Assembly: GCA_024742495.1 (NCBI GenBank)
Contig: JANSYJ010000003.1
Location: 62,001 to 126,000, forward strand
Length of the DNA: 64,000 bases
Direction of reading: 5' to 3'
From: Bacteroidota bacterium
GTDB lineage: Bacteria > Bacteroidota > Bacteroidia > Flavobacteriales > Schleiferiaceae
In this document: positions 46,488 through 55,541 of the stretch, one piece after another
Position numbering within the stretch: position 1 is the first letter of the stretch
Layout of the letters: the number at the start of each line of letters is the position of its first letter
Notes under the pieces: generated by a model
Database searches by the model: none
Told to the model about the DNA's origin: nothing
What the model saw: the letters and a program-made list of their open reading frames with translations, nothing else
Made by a program: the position numbers and the translations under genes

Positions 46488-47499
46488 TTCCTCTTATTCC
46501 TAATTCCACCTTAAACTCTTCTTCACTTTCGCTAATTCGAAGGTCGGCTTTTTCTGGATAAATTAAAGCCAGTCGCTTACGAACATTCTCAAGTCCAATT
46601 CCGCCAAATTTTCCTTTTTCAGGATCCTCGGTTTCACTTTTGTTATTGCTTATTTCAAAGTGTAAATCGCCCTTGTCAAGACTTAAATATATGTGTACGA
46701 AGTTGCCCTGATTGGACTTTAAGCCATGTTTAAAACTGTTTTCCACCAAGGGGAGAAATAGCAAGGGTGCAATGGCTGCCCTTTCATCATCAATGTGCTT
46801 TTCAAACTTTACATCAACATCTGGATCAAGCCTTAGCTTCTGTAGCTTTATATAATGCTCCAGGGCATCAAGCTCCGTTTGCATGGGTACCGTATCATCA
46901 GCAAGCTCGTAAATCATATAGCGCATTAAGGCCGAAAGTTCTAAAATGCTGCTTGGGGTTTTATCACTCTTTTTGAGGCTTAAGGCATAAATACTATTTA
47001 AGCTATTAAAAAGGAAGTGTGGGTTTATTTGCATCTTAAGTGCATTGAGTTCAAGGCTCAGTTTTTCCTTTTCTACCTCTTGCAGGGCATACCAGGAATG
47101 CGAAATCTTTAATAAGGTACTTAGCAGTAGGTAAACCGTGAAAATGGCAAAGAGCACCGTGGGTTCTGTAAAAGACACCAGGTAAAACTCTTGGCTTGCC
47201 ATTGGAATGATGTAATTGAACACAAGCTCATGTACGGCATAGGCCAATATTAAGTTTAGCAGACTGAGGAAGCCGAAACTTAGATACTTCTGCTGGCCTA
47301 GAAAGCGCGGTACCAATAGGCGTATATTGATATACACCAGCAAGAGCAGTGGAATGTGAAAAAATCCCGAGTAGATAAAGTCGATGAACTTTAAAAAATT
47401 GGATATTGAAAAGTAGCTCCCAATACCGTAGAGGGACAGGCTCCAAAAGGCGAGGTGCTGGAGCCAATTGCTTTTTAAAAAGCCAATTAGGTATTTCAT
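46480..47499 (-). CDS. LytS/YehU-type membrane sensor histidine kinase
   Basis: A 339-residue kinase with four N-terminal membrane helices (about 15-135). A coiled coil leads to the His_kinase domain with H in QINPHFLFNSLNSIYAL. An ATPase region follows (LFLPLVENSFKHGLKS, GKFGGIGLENVRKRLALIYP). It pairs with the LytTR regulator. The 4-base overlap with the upstream lipoprotein gene suggests that lipoprotein may be a sensory partner (inference). Confidence 0.95.
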   Translation of the reverse strand: MKYLIGFLKSNWLQHLAFWSLSLYGIGSYFSISNFLKFIDFIYSGFFHIPLLLLVYINIRLLVPRFLGQQKYLSFGFLSLLNLILAYAVHELVFNYIIPMASQEFYLVSFTEPTVLFAIFTVYLLLSTLLKISHSWYALQEVEKEKLSLELNALKMQINPHFLFNSLNSIYALSLKKSDKTPSSILELSALMRYMIYELADDTVPMQTELDALEHYIKLQKLRLDPDVDVKFEKHIDDERAAIAPLLFLPLVENSFKHGLKSNQGNFVHIYLSLDKGDLHFEISNNKSETEDPEKGKFGGIGLENVRKRLALIYPEKADLRISESEEEFKVELGIRGNA

Positions 47500-48131
47500 G
47501 ATTCTACTCTTTGATAGATTTCAGTGTCTTCAAACACCCTTTCATCCTTAGCATAACGTTCAATGAACTGCTGAAGCTCCTCAGTTTGCGCTGTGATTAG
47601 AATTGTACCATCTACCGCCTCATGCCTTAGTCTAATAAGATTACTATTAAATAATTCACTCAATTTTTGTAGGTCAAAGCGGGTGATTTTGAGTTCATTT
47701 TTTGAGGCCTCCAATTTGAAAAAGGAATGCATGCCCATAAAGTTGTCGCTCATGGTCTCGTTTCCAAATTCGGATGTAGGGAAAATATCAAGAAAATAAT
47801 CATCGCCCAATTGAACCATGTGCGCCTCATAGCGCTGTACTTGCGACGAAACCGACTGATCATAAATATCTAAAAAATACAGCTTTTCACGATCAATAGA
47901 ACTGCTCGAGCCATGAGGATGCATCAGCAGGCCGATACCGCTTTTGGTTTTTTCAATGTCGTCGGGCCTCTGAAATAACAAGTAAGAACCATCATCATCA
48001 ACCGCCCACTTCCCAAGGAGTTCCTCCTTAAAAACAACGGTTTCCTCCGAATAAAGTGGAAAAAGGGAATAAACACAAGAGCTTAAGCTTAAGCTGAGAA
48101 CTAGGATAATTAATGCTGCTTTACGTTTCAT
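47496..48131 (-). CDS. Predicted lipoprotein, first gene of the LytTR operon
   Basis: A 211-residue protein with lipobox SSC (LVLSLSLSSCVYSLFPLYSEE). The mature domain begins ELLGKWAVDDDGSYLLFQ, a pattern like lipocalin-type proteins that report envelope state. A TAnnTTTG element lies 18 bases upstream. ATGA overlap with the kinase gene. Confidence 0.85.
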   Translation of the reverse strand: MKRKAALIILVLSLSLSSCVYSLFPLYSEETVVFKEELLGKWAVDDDGSYLLFQRPDDIEKTKSGIGLLMHPHGSSSSIDREKLYFLDIYDQSVSSQVQRYEAHMVQLGDDYFLDIFPTSEFGNETMSDNFMGMHSFFKLEASKNELKITRFDLQKLSELFNSNLIRLRHEAVDGTILITAQTEELQQFIERYAKDERVFEDTEIYQRVES

Positions 48132-48149
48132 AGTGATTGAATTTTAGTC

Positions 48150-48157
48150 CAAACCTA
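48150..48157 (-). promoter_or_regulatory. Candidate -7 promoter element of the LytTR operon
   Basis: Minus strand TAGGTTTG, an exact TAnnTTTG match, 18 bases before the ATG at 48131. Confidence 0.45.
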
Positions 48158-48252
48158 GACTAGCACTACGCAATCTAAAACTAATCTCGATGAAGACCTT
48201 AAAACAAGGGTTCATCAAGGCAAAAATCAAGATGACTTTTATAATCCAATGA

Positions 48253-51057
48253 TTATTCTCCTACGCTAGAGCGCCGCACCTTTCTTGAACGTAACCATAC
48301 AAATAAACCAAAAAGTAAAGCGATAATATACCATTCAGGTTCCGACATGGCTAGGGTTTCCTCGCCGGCATCAAGCGATTTTTTACCCGCTAAAACTTCA
48401 GCCTGTTTCCGCTTAAGCATTTCCTTTTGCGCCTCGTTTTCTACCACTAAAAAGGAGGTATAGGGATTCATGATTTGCGCCTTAAAACTCTGCATAACCA
48501 GATTCCGCCAGTTTTCATCGGATAGTACCTTTAAAAGGCCCGCGCGCCATTGCCCCTCCATTTTTAATCCAGATAGCCATGCCTTAGTTTCAATTTGCTC
48601 GGCCTCAAGTCGGACTTGCTCGTCCACTAAAACAATGCTATTTTGTTGATTATCGGGGATATAATGAGTTCCTCCCTTTTGGTCATCATAGCCTAGGACG
48701 GGTAGAGGCTTGTTTGGACTTATCTCTTCATCCTGCGCTAAATAGGGCGATTGAATTAAGGAATGGGCGATGAGCGATTGATCAGCATTCAGGTGAAAAA
48801 AGTATGGCATCTCTGGGAAGCAGAATGAATAATCTTTATAGCCATTATCAAGCAGCGCTTCATTAATGCTATCACTTAAGACCACAAATACCGGAAAGTC
48901 ATTTGTCTGACGATTATAGTGTTTTATCAATTCCTGTTTAATGGCACGATCTAGATTAAATCCCCCAGATGTTTCTGCACTGGCAGACCAATCGTCATCC
49001 CAGTTAAAGGTTTTTACGTAGGCATTTACTAGACTAATTTTAGCATTGGGCATTAAGTTGGGATATTGATCTGCTAGCTGCTCTAGGTTTTTTTGATAGT
49101 GGCGATCTTCACCTCTACTTTGATCGAGGATAAAGTGGAAATAGGGCTTACGTTTAATTGGTCTTAAGCGCTTTTTATCTTCTGCACTTATAAAGGCTAT
49201 GCCCTCGCTTTCAATTCCCCTTGGCGGGTGCAGAGAATCATTCCCGAATTGGAGATCATAATTATCCAGCTTTAAATTAAAGGCGGTTTTATGTTTAAAC
49301 TCAATGCCTGTTTTCCTGATTTCGCCTCGGGCAAAGGGAAAAACCCGGAAACCAATATCACGAGCGTTTTTATAATATAAAATCCCGGGATCTCTTCGAT
49401 AGCTTCTTATTTGTGAGTAAATCCATAATGCTGCTTTTTTCTCGGCTAAAATTCCCATTTCCTTACGGTCGCCAACGTATAAATAATAGTCACTTATATA
49501 GCATCCTTCAGGCAGGTATAAATTGGTGGCATACTCCCTTTGCCATGATATCAGATCCTTATTGGTGATCTCGAGTTCGAGCCAAGAGGTCCAGCTTTCG
49601 CTGAGGCTATCATAGCGGCTGCTGATATTAAGATTACTAATCTGAACAGAATCGTTTACCGCCGTGGGAATAGAATTGCTGACGATAGGAACTTCATCAA
49701 AAAACACGCATTCCAACTTATTGATCTTGGCATCAGAAATCGTCAGGTTATCCAATACAAGCCAATTGTAGTAAGTACTGAGGTAGGGCGTTTGCTGTCC
49801 AAAAAGACCGAAGCCTCTGCTTTGTTTTTGGTCTTTTAGAACGGATAAGCTATGCTGAAGCGCCTCGGTGTTAATGGCATATTCCTCTTCAAAATTTGAA
49901 TTAGAGATATAATCCAAAGCTTCATGTAGGGTGCGTTTTTCAAAAAGTAAGTTGAGGCTAAATAAAAGCGGAAGAAGAATAAACCCCAGGCTCCCTAAGA
50001 TTCTGAGTTTGGATGCACCGAATTGAGGTTTCAGGAAATTAAAATCTTGACTTAACTGATGGGCTTGTAGGCCAAAGAGCAGGAGAGGTGCTAGCAGCAA
50101 TAGTCCCACGCCGAAAGCCAAAATGGCCATTACCGAAAAGGGTAGGAAGGGTAGAAATACGATGAAGAAGTAGGTGGTATAGGAGAATAGGGAGATACTT
50201 GCTGCGAATCGTAATAAACGTAGTTTGACATTTTTGAAATCAGGTAAACAAATAAGTAGCCCATTGACTATGGTTAAAATCGGAAACCAAACTGAACCAT
50301 AATTTCCAAGGATATGCTTATCACTTAAGTGCCAATTTTCAATTATAAATCCTTGATTTACAGCCAAGCCTAATAGGGGTAAAAGCAAGCTTATCGGGAT
50401 TTTCCAAGCTAGGCTATACTTCGACCATTGCTCGCCTCTATTAGCGAACAAAGAGAACAAGCCTCGAACTAAAAAGAATAGAAAGCATAAGGTGCCAAGG
50501 ATACTAAGTACCACCAAAACATGATCTTTAAAAAGATAGGAGGTGGGCTGCCAAAGGGGAATAATAAGCTCTACACTGAGGTAAGCCAGAATAGGTACCA
50601 ATGCGGCAAAGCCAAAATTTTTCCAAGTGCTGGTTTTTAAGTCAACCGGACTTAAATGCAAAACAATAGCCAGTAATGAATGAGCAAGGCTGGGCATCAA
50701 AAAGCTTCCTAGGTGGAGAATGGCAAAGTCATCCACCATCCAAGCGGGGATATTAAAAAGGCTAAAGTGATCGATGAAGTTATAGTATAAATAGGCAAAA
50801 GCTAGATAGGCAATAAGGGAAGAGAGAGCATAAATAAGGCTGATGCTTTTTCCTTTGGCAATGCCATAAAGGCTATAGCTTAAACTTAATAGGGCAAGTA
50901 TAATAAGCACCGAAGCAAAACTTATCCAGTAGCCAAGGCTTTCTTCCGGCAACATGGTTTTTATGAGCGTATACTCGGAGTACTTTAGAAAGAATAAGAT
51001 TCCGATGGGTAAACTATTAGCTAATAGTATCCATTGTGGCTTAAGTAGTTTTTGCAT
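48253..51057 (-). CDS. MSEP-CTERM-type multi-pass VIT-domain protein, exosortase substrate
   Basis: A 934-residue protein. The first 370 residues hold about eleven membrane helices. A VIT-like domain (about 480-620; YLPEGCYISDYYLYVGDRKEM, AEKKAALWIYSQI, DIGFRVFPFARGEIR) precedes a divergent VWA-like region (YFHFILDQSRGED). The C-terminus is a sorting signal: MSEP at 904-907, a hydrophobic helix (WYIIALLFGLFVWL), then the basic cluster RSRKVRR. That is the tripartite exosortase signal. The exosortase is encoded just upstream with a 17-base overlap, making this its dedicated substrate. The role after processing is unknown. Confidence 0.92.
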   Translation of the reverse strand: MQKLLKPQWILLANSLPIGILFFLKYSEYTLIKTMLPEESLGYWISFASVLIILALLSLSYSLYGIAKGKSISLIYALSSLIAYLAFAYLYYNFIDHFSLFNIPAWMVDDFAILHLGSFLMPSLAHSLLAIVLHLSPVDLKTSTWKNFGFAALVPILAYLSVELIIPLWQPTSYLFKDHVLVVLSILGTLCFLFFLVRGLFSLFANRGEQWSKYSLAWKIPISLLLPLLGLAVNQGFIIENWHLSDKHILGNYGSVWFPILTIVNGLLICLPDFKNVKLRLLRFAASISLFSYTTYFFIVFLPFLPFSVMAILAFGVGLLLLAPLLLFGLQAHQLSQDFNFLKPQFGASKLRILGSLGFILLPLLFSLNLLFEKRTLHEALDYISNSNFEEEYAINTEALQHSLSVLKDQKQSRGFGLFGQQTPYLSTYYNWLVLDNLTISDAKINKLECVFFDEVPIVSNSIPTAVNDSVQISNLNISSRYDSLSESWTSWLELEITNKDLISWQREYATNLYLPEGCYISDYYLYVGDRKEMGILAEKKAALWIYSQIRSYRRDPGILYYKNARDIGFRVFPFARGEIRKTGIEFKHKTAFNLKLDNYDLQFGNDSLHPPRGIESEGIAFISAEDKKRLRPIKRKPYFHFILDQSRGEDRHYQKNLEQLADQYPNLMPNAKISLVNAYVKTFNWDDDWSASAETSGGFNLDRAIKQELIKHYNRQTNDFPVFVVLSDSINEALLDNGYKDYSFCFPEMPYFFHLNADQSLIAHSLIQSPYLAQDEEISPNKPLPVLGYDDQKGGTHYIPDNQQNSIVLVDEQVRLEAEQIETKAWLSGLKMEGQWRAGLLKVLSDENWRNLVMQSFKAQIMNPYTSFLVVENEAQKEMLKRKQAEVLAGKKSLDAGEETLAMSEPEWYIIALLFGLFVWLRSRKVRRSSVGE

Positions 51058-51586
51058 GCCTAGGGAGATTTAGCAACCAGCTAAGGCCGAGATAAATTAG
51101 AATGAGGAAAGACAAATTGGTGATTACACCCAGCGCCTGGTGAATGATGGCATCGGAATAAGGCAACAAATCGTTAAAGACTGAAAGCTGGATAGAGACG
51201 CTTATTCGGGCAATATTTACCACTAAGGCTAGAAGATAGGAAAGCGCCAATAGGCCAATAAAGCTTAAAGCTTTCTGCCAATGATTTCGCCCGTAAGGAA
51301 TTACTAAAAAGCTGAGGGTGAGGTAACAGATCATCCAAAAATTAAAGCCCGAGCAAGACTTTTCGATATTAATAAAAAGATCTGGATGGATATAGCCCTT
51401 TTCTGGACTGTAAACCGCGAGGCTATTATAACTGAATTCCAAATAGGCGCTAATGGGACGAAGGAGAAAAGTCAAATCCGCGGTTTCGGATTGATGATAG
51501 AGTAATTTGGCGATTATGAAAATGCCAAGACTTAAAAAAAAGTAGGGAAGGTTTTTACGCTCCTTAAAAGGATTTTCCTTGGTCAT
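51041..51586 (-). CDS. Exosortase family protein (XrtK-like)
   Basis: A 181-residue membrane protein with about five helices. The exosortase catalytic residues are present: C78 in NIEKSCSGFNFW, R127 in LVVNIARISVSI and H149 in DAIIHQALGVITN. It should cut and process the C-terminal signal of the coupled MSEP protein. From the MSEP tail I favour exosortase K over exosortase N, the other Bacteroidota type with a VIT partner; this subtype is inference. Confidence 0.9.
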   Translation of the reverse strand: MTKENPFKERKNLPYFFLSLGIFIIAKLLYHQSETADLTFLLRPISAYLEFSYNSLAVYSPEKGYIHPDLFINIEKSCSGFNFWMICYLTLSFLVIPYGRNHWQKALSFIGLLALSYLLALVVNIARISVSIQLSVFNDLLPYSDAIIHQALGVITNLSFLILIYLGLSWLLNLPRHAKTT

Positions 51587-51753
51587 GTGGTTCCTAATGT
51601 GACAAGAACGCGGATTTGAGCTTTATTGTATTTCTAAAAAAGTTCAAAGGCATTTCCTCTTTTCATAATCATCGGCCTGGTCGTTAAGATGCCTGCTTCT
51701 AACATGTTAATATTTAGGGAGCCGGGAATAGTATGTATCGGATTTTTCCTTCT

Positions 51754-52257
51754 TTAATTTCTTTGGCAAGAGAAGCTAAAGTTAAGTTCCTGAACAAATT
51801 CAAAATCGTTTATCCATCTGACTCCCACGTTATCGCAGTCATTTGGGATTTTCACTTTGGATGAATTTGCTTGTGTAATTTTTTCCTCCTTTGTAAGTAC
51901 AACAGAATTTGTGTCCATCGCATGAGCAATGACCCAAGGGTCTGCTAAAGAACGATTCTTTGTATTGTCAACTATTTTTAAATGAGCAGGTGTCCTATAG
52001 ATTTCTTTTAAGCTTGCAATTACAGATTCATTTGCTTTTCTCACTGGAATTTTACTACCCTTAAGCCATGAGGCTAAATCATCCTCTGTTTTTACTACTT
52101 CTTCATACACTTCTTGGCAAATAAAGATGCGGCTTTCATCACCTAATCCATCTAACAACTTCCAATAGTCAGGACATAAAATAGGGGAATAATATTTTTG
52201 CCAAGCTTGAATGAGAACGTTTGCATCCAAACAATATGTGTCTGAAAACTCCCTCAT
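51754..52257 (-). CDS. DUF4411 (PIN-like) protein, probable toxin
   Basis: A 167-residue PIN-like protein: acidic residues in YCLDANVLIQAW, FICQEVYEEVVKTEDDL and SLADPWVIAHAMDTN match the PIN nuclease pocket, with VVLTKEEK after them. It begins in an ATGA overlap with the ImmA/IrrE-XRE gene. DUF4411 next to such a regulator is a recurring toxin-antitoxin-like pair on mobile regions. RNase activity is inference. Confidence 0.88.
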   Translation of the reverse strand: MREFSDTYCLDANVLIQAWQKYYSPILCPDYWKLLDGLGDESRIFICQEVYEEVVKTEDDLASWLKGSKIPVRKANESVIASLKEIYRTPAHLKIVDNTKNRSLADPWVIAHAMDTNSVVLTKEEKITQANSSKVKIPNDCDNVGVRWINDFEFVQELNFSFSCQRN

Positions 52258-53432
52258 TTATATAATTGTGCTTCTAGTTTCGGGAACTTATTAATTTGAA
52301 CATTTAGAAGCTTACTAGCAAGCGTAGGTTCTATGATTCCGCCCCTGAATGAGTCAAGTACGGTTTGAGTAAACAACCTACTATTTCTATTTAATTGCAA
52401 TAAAAAATAGTCAGGCCCGCCCGAATTTTCATTAGCCTTTTGTTTAGCTTTTTTTTCCGCTTCATTTCTAAGGTGTTCTTCAAAGTCGAGCTCGGCTTCA
52501 GCTTTCAACCTGCTGTATACTGGAAGCGTAATGATATTTAAATTTAAAGCTCTAACTAGAAATGAGAAAGAACTAACCCCTATCGACCTTGCAGCACTAA
52601 AGAGTCTCTTTGAATCCTTAAATGCACTTCTATCAAAGTTCTCAATGATAGTCTCGGGAATCAGAACATTGGCAGCAATTTCATTGCAAAACAATTCAAC
52701 CTTGTTAAAGTCAGAGGCCGTTTTAATATCTAGTTCCGTGCTGTTTGAAATTCCTGTTTCTGCAATCCATATATGAGCTAGTTCATGAACTAGTGTGAAC
52801 AATTGTGCGGTGCCCCAATCATCCGAATTAATAAAGACGAAAGGAGCGTAAGGGTCCGCAATAGCGAAGCCTTGTAATTCGCCTGAGTCAAGCCTAAGTC
52901 TTGAATGAATAAAACTAGTTCTGGAAATAAAAATCCCTTTGGCTTCTGCTTTTGCGATCCATTCTTTCATAGGGTTATTAGACTTATAATTCCCAGCTAT
53001 GATTCCTAAGGTTTGAAGTATGTCATTAGCTATTACCTTCGGATTATCCATTAGAGAGTACCTGCCCACAAAAGGAAGTTTATTTTCTCCACCCTCCCGA
53101 TTAGTTTCACTAATCCAAGACTGTTTCTGTTGAATCTCACGGATAATAAAAATCGAAGACGTGCTTAAAGATTTAGAGCCATTCTTGCGGAAATCTTGTA
53201 AAGGCTGAAAATCCCTTGGTATTTCTGGAAGAAACAGAATGGAGAATGGTCGTTTGTATGCCTTAGCTAAAATTTGTGCTTGCCTAATTGTTGGTTGTTT
53301 ATCTCCTTTTTCCCATTCTACCAGCTTGTCTACTGAAACCGAAACTTTAGATGCAGCAATTTCTTCGGTCATCCTTGCCGATTCTCTTGCCCATTTTAAA
53401 ACATTTGGAGTTATATATGCTCTGGTTGCCAT
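52254..53432 (-). CDS. XRE + ImmA/IrrE (DUF955) metallopeptidase protein, probable antitoxin/regulator
   Basis: A 392-residue protein. A helix-turn-helix (about 8-68; EEIAASKVSVSVDKLVEWEKGDKQPT) is followed by the ImmA/IrrE domain with zinc motif LVHELAHIW (HExxH at 216-220) and ELFCNEIAANVLIP as third-ligand helix. It precedes the DUF4411 gene with a 4-base overlap. Such proteins are antitoxins or protease regulators of the module. Together with the flanking gene fragment, this looks like a small acquired island between the exosortase and a glycosyltransferase. Confidence 0.92.
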   Translation of the reverse strand: MATRAYITPNVLKWARESARMTEEIAASKVSVSVDKLVEWEKGDKQPTIRQAQILAKAYKRPFSILFLPEIPRDFQPLQDFRKNGSKSLSTSSIFIIREIQQKQSWISETNREGGENKLPFVGRYSLMDNPKVIANDILQTLGIIAGNYKSNNPMKEWIAKAEAKGIFISRTSFIHSRLRLDSGELQGFAIADPYAPFVFINSDDWGTAQLFTLVHELAHIWIAETGISNSTELDIKTASDFNKVELFCNEIAANVLIPETIIENFDRSAFKDSKRLFSAARSIGVSSFSFLVRALNLNIITLPVYSRLKAEAELDFEEHLRNEAEKKAKQKANENSGGPDYFLLQLNRNSRLFTQTVLDSFRGGIIEPTLASKLLNVQINKFPKLEAQLYK

Positions 53433-53438
53433 TTCAAT

Positions 53439-53578
53439 TCAAAAGTACAAACTATTAAATCTTATCATTTCTATTTGCTTTCTTAGCGAATGATCTCCAA
53501 TAATAGCAACAAATCTAGTCCAGTCTAGCCGACCCTCATTGATGGCCCTTCTTATTGCGCATAATATAGCCTTACCGT
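53439..53578 (-). pseudogene. Fragment of a broken gene at the edge of the toxin-antitoxin island
   Basis: Between the glycosyltransferase stop and the XRE/ImmA start, one minus-strand frame reads about 46 protein-like residues (AIDGKAILCAIRRAINEG, RLDWTRFVAIIGDHSLRKQ, IEMIRFNSLYF) ending in TGA at 53441-53439. No start codon is available in frame before it enters the glycosyltransferase gene. It looks like the C-terminal remnant of a gene cut by insertion of the island. It is faintly like small helical antitoxin-type domains with an RAIxxG/YG-like pattern, but I cannot name a family. Confidence 0.4.
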
Positions 53579-54289
53579 CTATCGCAAACGATAAAGTAGT
53601 CGTTTATAAATCCTTTGGATTTTAAAAGAAAGCACATTCATTTTCCCTAAACGCTTTTTCCCCAATTCGGATTGAAAGCTACCCATTAAACTACCTTGAA
53701 CGGCAATGGTAGGATGGGCCCAATAAACATCAATTAAACCTTTGCGGGCACAATGACTTTGGTAATGATCTACAGGAGTGCCAATTTTATGAGTATAGCA
53801 CTCTTCCAACATGGCCTTAGCGGCTTTTTTATCCATTAGGTAACATCCGGCAAAACGATCCGCTTGTTTCTTGTACAGAAGTTGACCTTTAACTCTTTCC
53901 GAGCCTTTTACATAACGTAGAATTGAGTCGTCTAAGGAAATTATAAAACCCTCTAACTTTCGGGCTTTAGCCTCGGCGATTACCTTCTTTATTTGCTTGG
54001 TGAAATTCTTGTTTAAATGAATGTCATCTTCCAGAATGAGAGCCATTTCATCCTTTTCAACTAAATTTTCAAATGCTCTAAGATGCTTATAGACACATGA
54101 AGCACCTGCGGCTTTAGCATGCATTCTACCCTTAAAGTAACGATCTAAAATCGTATCGTTTAAATCGGCAATATCACCTTCCAAAATAAATTGTGGATCA
54201 AGAAAAGGATTGTTAGCCAAGTGCTTATCCAATTGTTTTCGCCTTTCTGTAAAGGAAGCCACGTGAACGATATAGGTCTTTAGAAGCAT
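53579..54289 (-). CDS. Glycosyltransferase family 25-like protein
   Basis: A 236-residue enzyme. Family features: TYIVHVASFTERRKQL at the N-terminus, AGASCVYKHLRAFENLVEKDE and LILEDDIHLNKNF (the acidic DxD-like motif), then GCYLMDKKAAKAML. GT25 enzymes add galactose or similar sugars to lipopolysaccharide. Normal length. The acquired island lies directly beyond its stop. Confidence 0.9.
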   Translation of the reverse strand: MLLKTYIVHVASFTERRKQLDKHLANNPFLDPQFILEGDIADLNDTILDRYFKGRMHAKAAGASCVYKHLRAFENLVEKDEMALILEDDIHLNKNFTKQIKKVIAEAKARKLEGFIISLDDSILRYVKGSERVKGQLLYKKQADRFAGCYLMDKKAAKAMLEECYTHKIGTPVDHYQSHCARKGLIDVYWAHPTIAVQGSLMGSFQSELGKKRLGKMNVLSFKIQRIYKRLLYRLR

Positions 54290-54341
54290 AGAATTTAATC
54301 TAGAGTCGACTAAATTACATTTAAATTAAAGGGCATAAAGA

Positions 54342-55541
54342 TTATTGGTCAGACAATTCCTCTTTAATAAGGCCTTGTAACTTTTCCAAGCTTCTCAGTT
54401 GCTCTGGCGTTTTAATAAGTGGTCGAGCTTCCTGAATAAAACGATCGGATGTTTTATAATCTTTTTGCAGATAAGCGATGTAGGCCTCTAGCATTTTCGC
54501 TCGAAAGGATGCTAGTTTCTGATCTGAGGCATTGGCCATTTTTAAAGCGGAACTTAGGGCAGAAGCACTATTGAAGTTCTCTACAATTTCATAAGCCTCG
54601 TCGAATAAAAAATCGGCAGCGGTGCTGGGCGCCTCCTTTTGATGATGTTGGATGAATGCTTCCGTATACAATCCAAATTTTTCACTTTGCATGGCAAACT
54701 CACGATGCAAGGCTAATCGGGCATAGCTGAAACTATCTTTCTTTACCAAAGGCTCAACTAATAAATTCTGGCAAATTGTTTCTACCATGGAGGAGTCGCC
54801 ACTGATAATCGCTCGATCGAGATTGTACTCTATGGCCAAATCTAGGAAGTCTTCTAGATTGAAATTACTGGCATTTTGCTTTACTAAACTAGCGTTGGAG
54901 ATTGTCAATTGCGGATAGCTTGTTTCTAAATTTACGCCGTATTGGGCTAATAAGGGAGCATATGGCTTTTGCAGTAGATCCGCTTCATTATGCTCATTAA
55001 AGAACTCCTGAGCCAAGCGCACGGTTTGGGCATAGTCGAAGTTTAAGGCATATAATTCTAAAATTTCTATCCACTCCTTATCGCTTAGGCTATGCTGATT
55101 GTATTTAACCAAAAGACTATCGTAGCGGTAAGGTTCTTTACTAGCGTCTCCAAGTGCTTTTTGCAAATCATTACTTGATTGATAACCTTCTAAAACATCC
55201 ACCACAAATTCTTGATCATTCATGAGGAAAAAAGAAGGAAACTCGGAAATGGAAAAAATTTGGGAGAAGCGCGCGCCCATTGGCTCTTGAATGTTGATAG
55301 CCATTTTTAGATAGGGGGTAGCATTTTGCTGAACACCGGGATTATCAAAAATCCCATCCGAATACATTTTTCTAAAATTACCGCTGCCATCATGCAGGGC
55401 AACGAGTAACATTTGATTGGTTTGACGGGCACTTTTTAAAACCAATTCGTAATCTTCAATATCTCCAACTTGAAGGAATCGAATTTGTGCGGTTGCACCT
55501 AGGGTGGTAAGACTGAGGAGGAGCGCTAAAAGTTTTTTCAT
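54342..55541 (-). CDS. Exported thioredoxin-like-fold protein without redox cysteines
   Basis: A 399-residue protein beginning at the ATG at 55541 in an ATGA overlap with the CAP gene; the upstream GTG is less likely. Signal peptide ends LTTLGATAQ. Residues about 25-135 follow a thioredoxin pattern (NQMLLVALHDGSGNFRKMYSD, FSISEFPSFFLMNDQEFVVDVLEGYQS), but the CxxC position reads GSGN. The rest is alpha-helical with TPR-like repeats. A structural or chaperone role is more likely than disulfide exchange. Confidence 0.85.
   Translation of the reverse strand: MKKLLALLLSLTTLGATAQIRFLQVGDIEDYELVLKSARQTNQMLLVALHDGSGNFRKMYSDGIFDNPGVQQNATPYLKMAINIQEPMGARFSQIFSISEFPSFFLMNDQEFVVDVLEGYQSSNDLQKALGDASKEPYRYDSLLVKYNQHSLSDKEWIEILELYALNFDYAQTVRLAQEFFNEHNEADLLQKPYAPLLAQYGVNLETSYPQLTISNASLVKQNASNFNLEDFLDLAIEYNLDRAIISGDSSMVETICQNLLVEPLVKKDSFSYARLALHREFAMQSEKFGLYTEAFIQHHQKEAPSTAADFLFDEAYEIVENFNSASALSSALKMANASDQKLASFRAKMLEAYIAYLQKDYKTSDRFIQEARPLIKTPEQLRSLEKLQGLIKEELSDQ

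Noticed and set aside
48253-51586. Exosortase N (XrtN) with its VIT partner
   Set aside because: The C-terminal signal reads MSEP, which fits the exosortase K pairing better; the two types are close, so this is a preference, not proof.
51587-51753. Open frame continuing about 40 codons past the DUF4411 stop on the minus strand
   Set aside because: The translated stretch has no repeat or family pattern and does not couple to a following gene, unlike the 29045 case; most likely chance.
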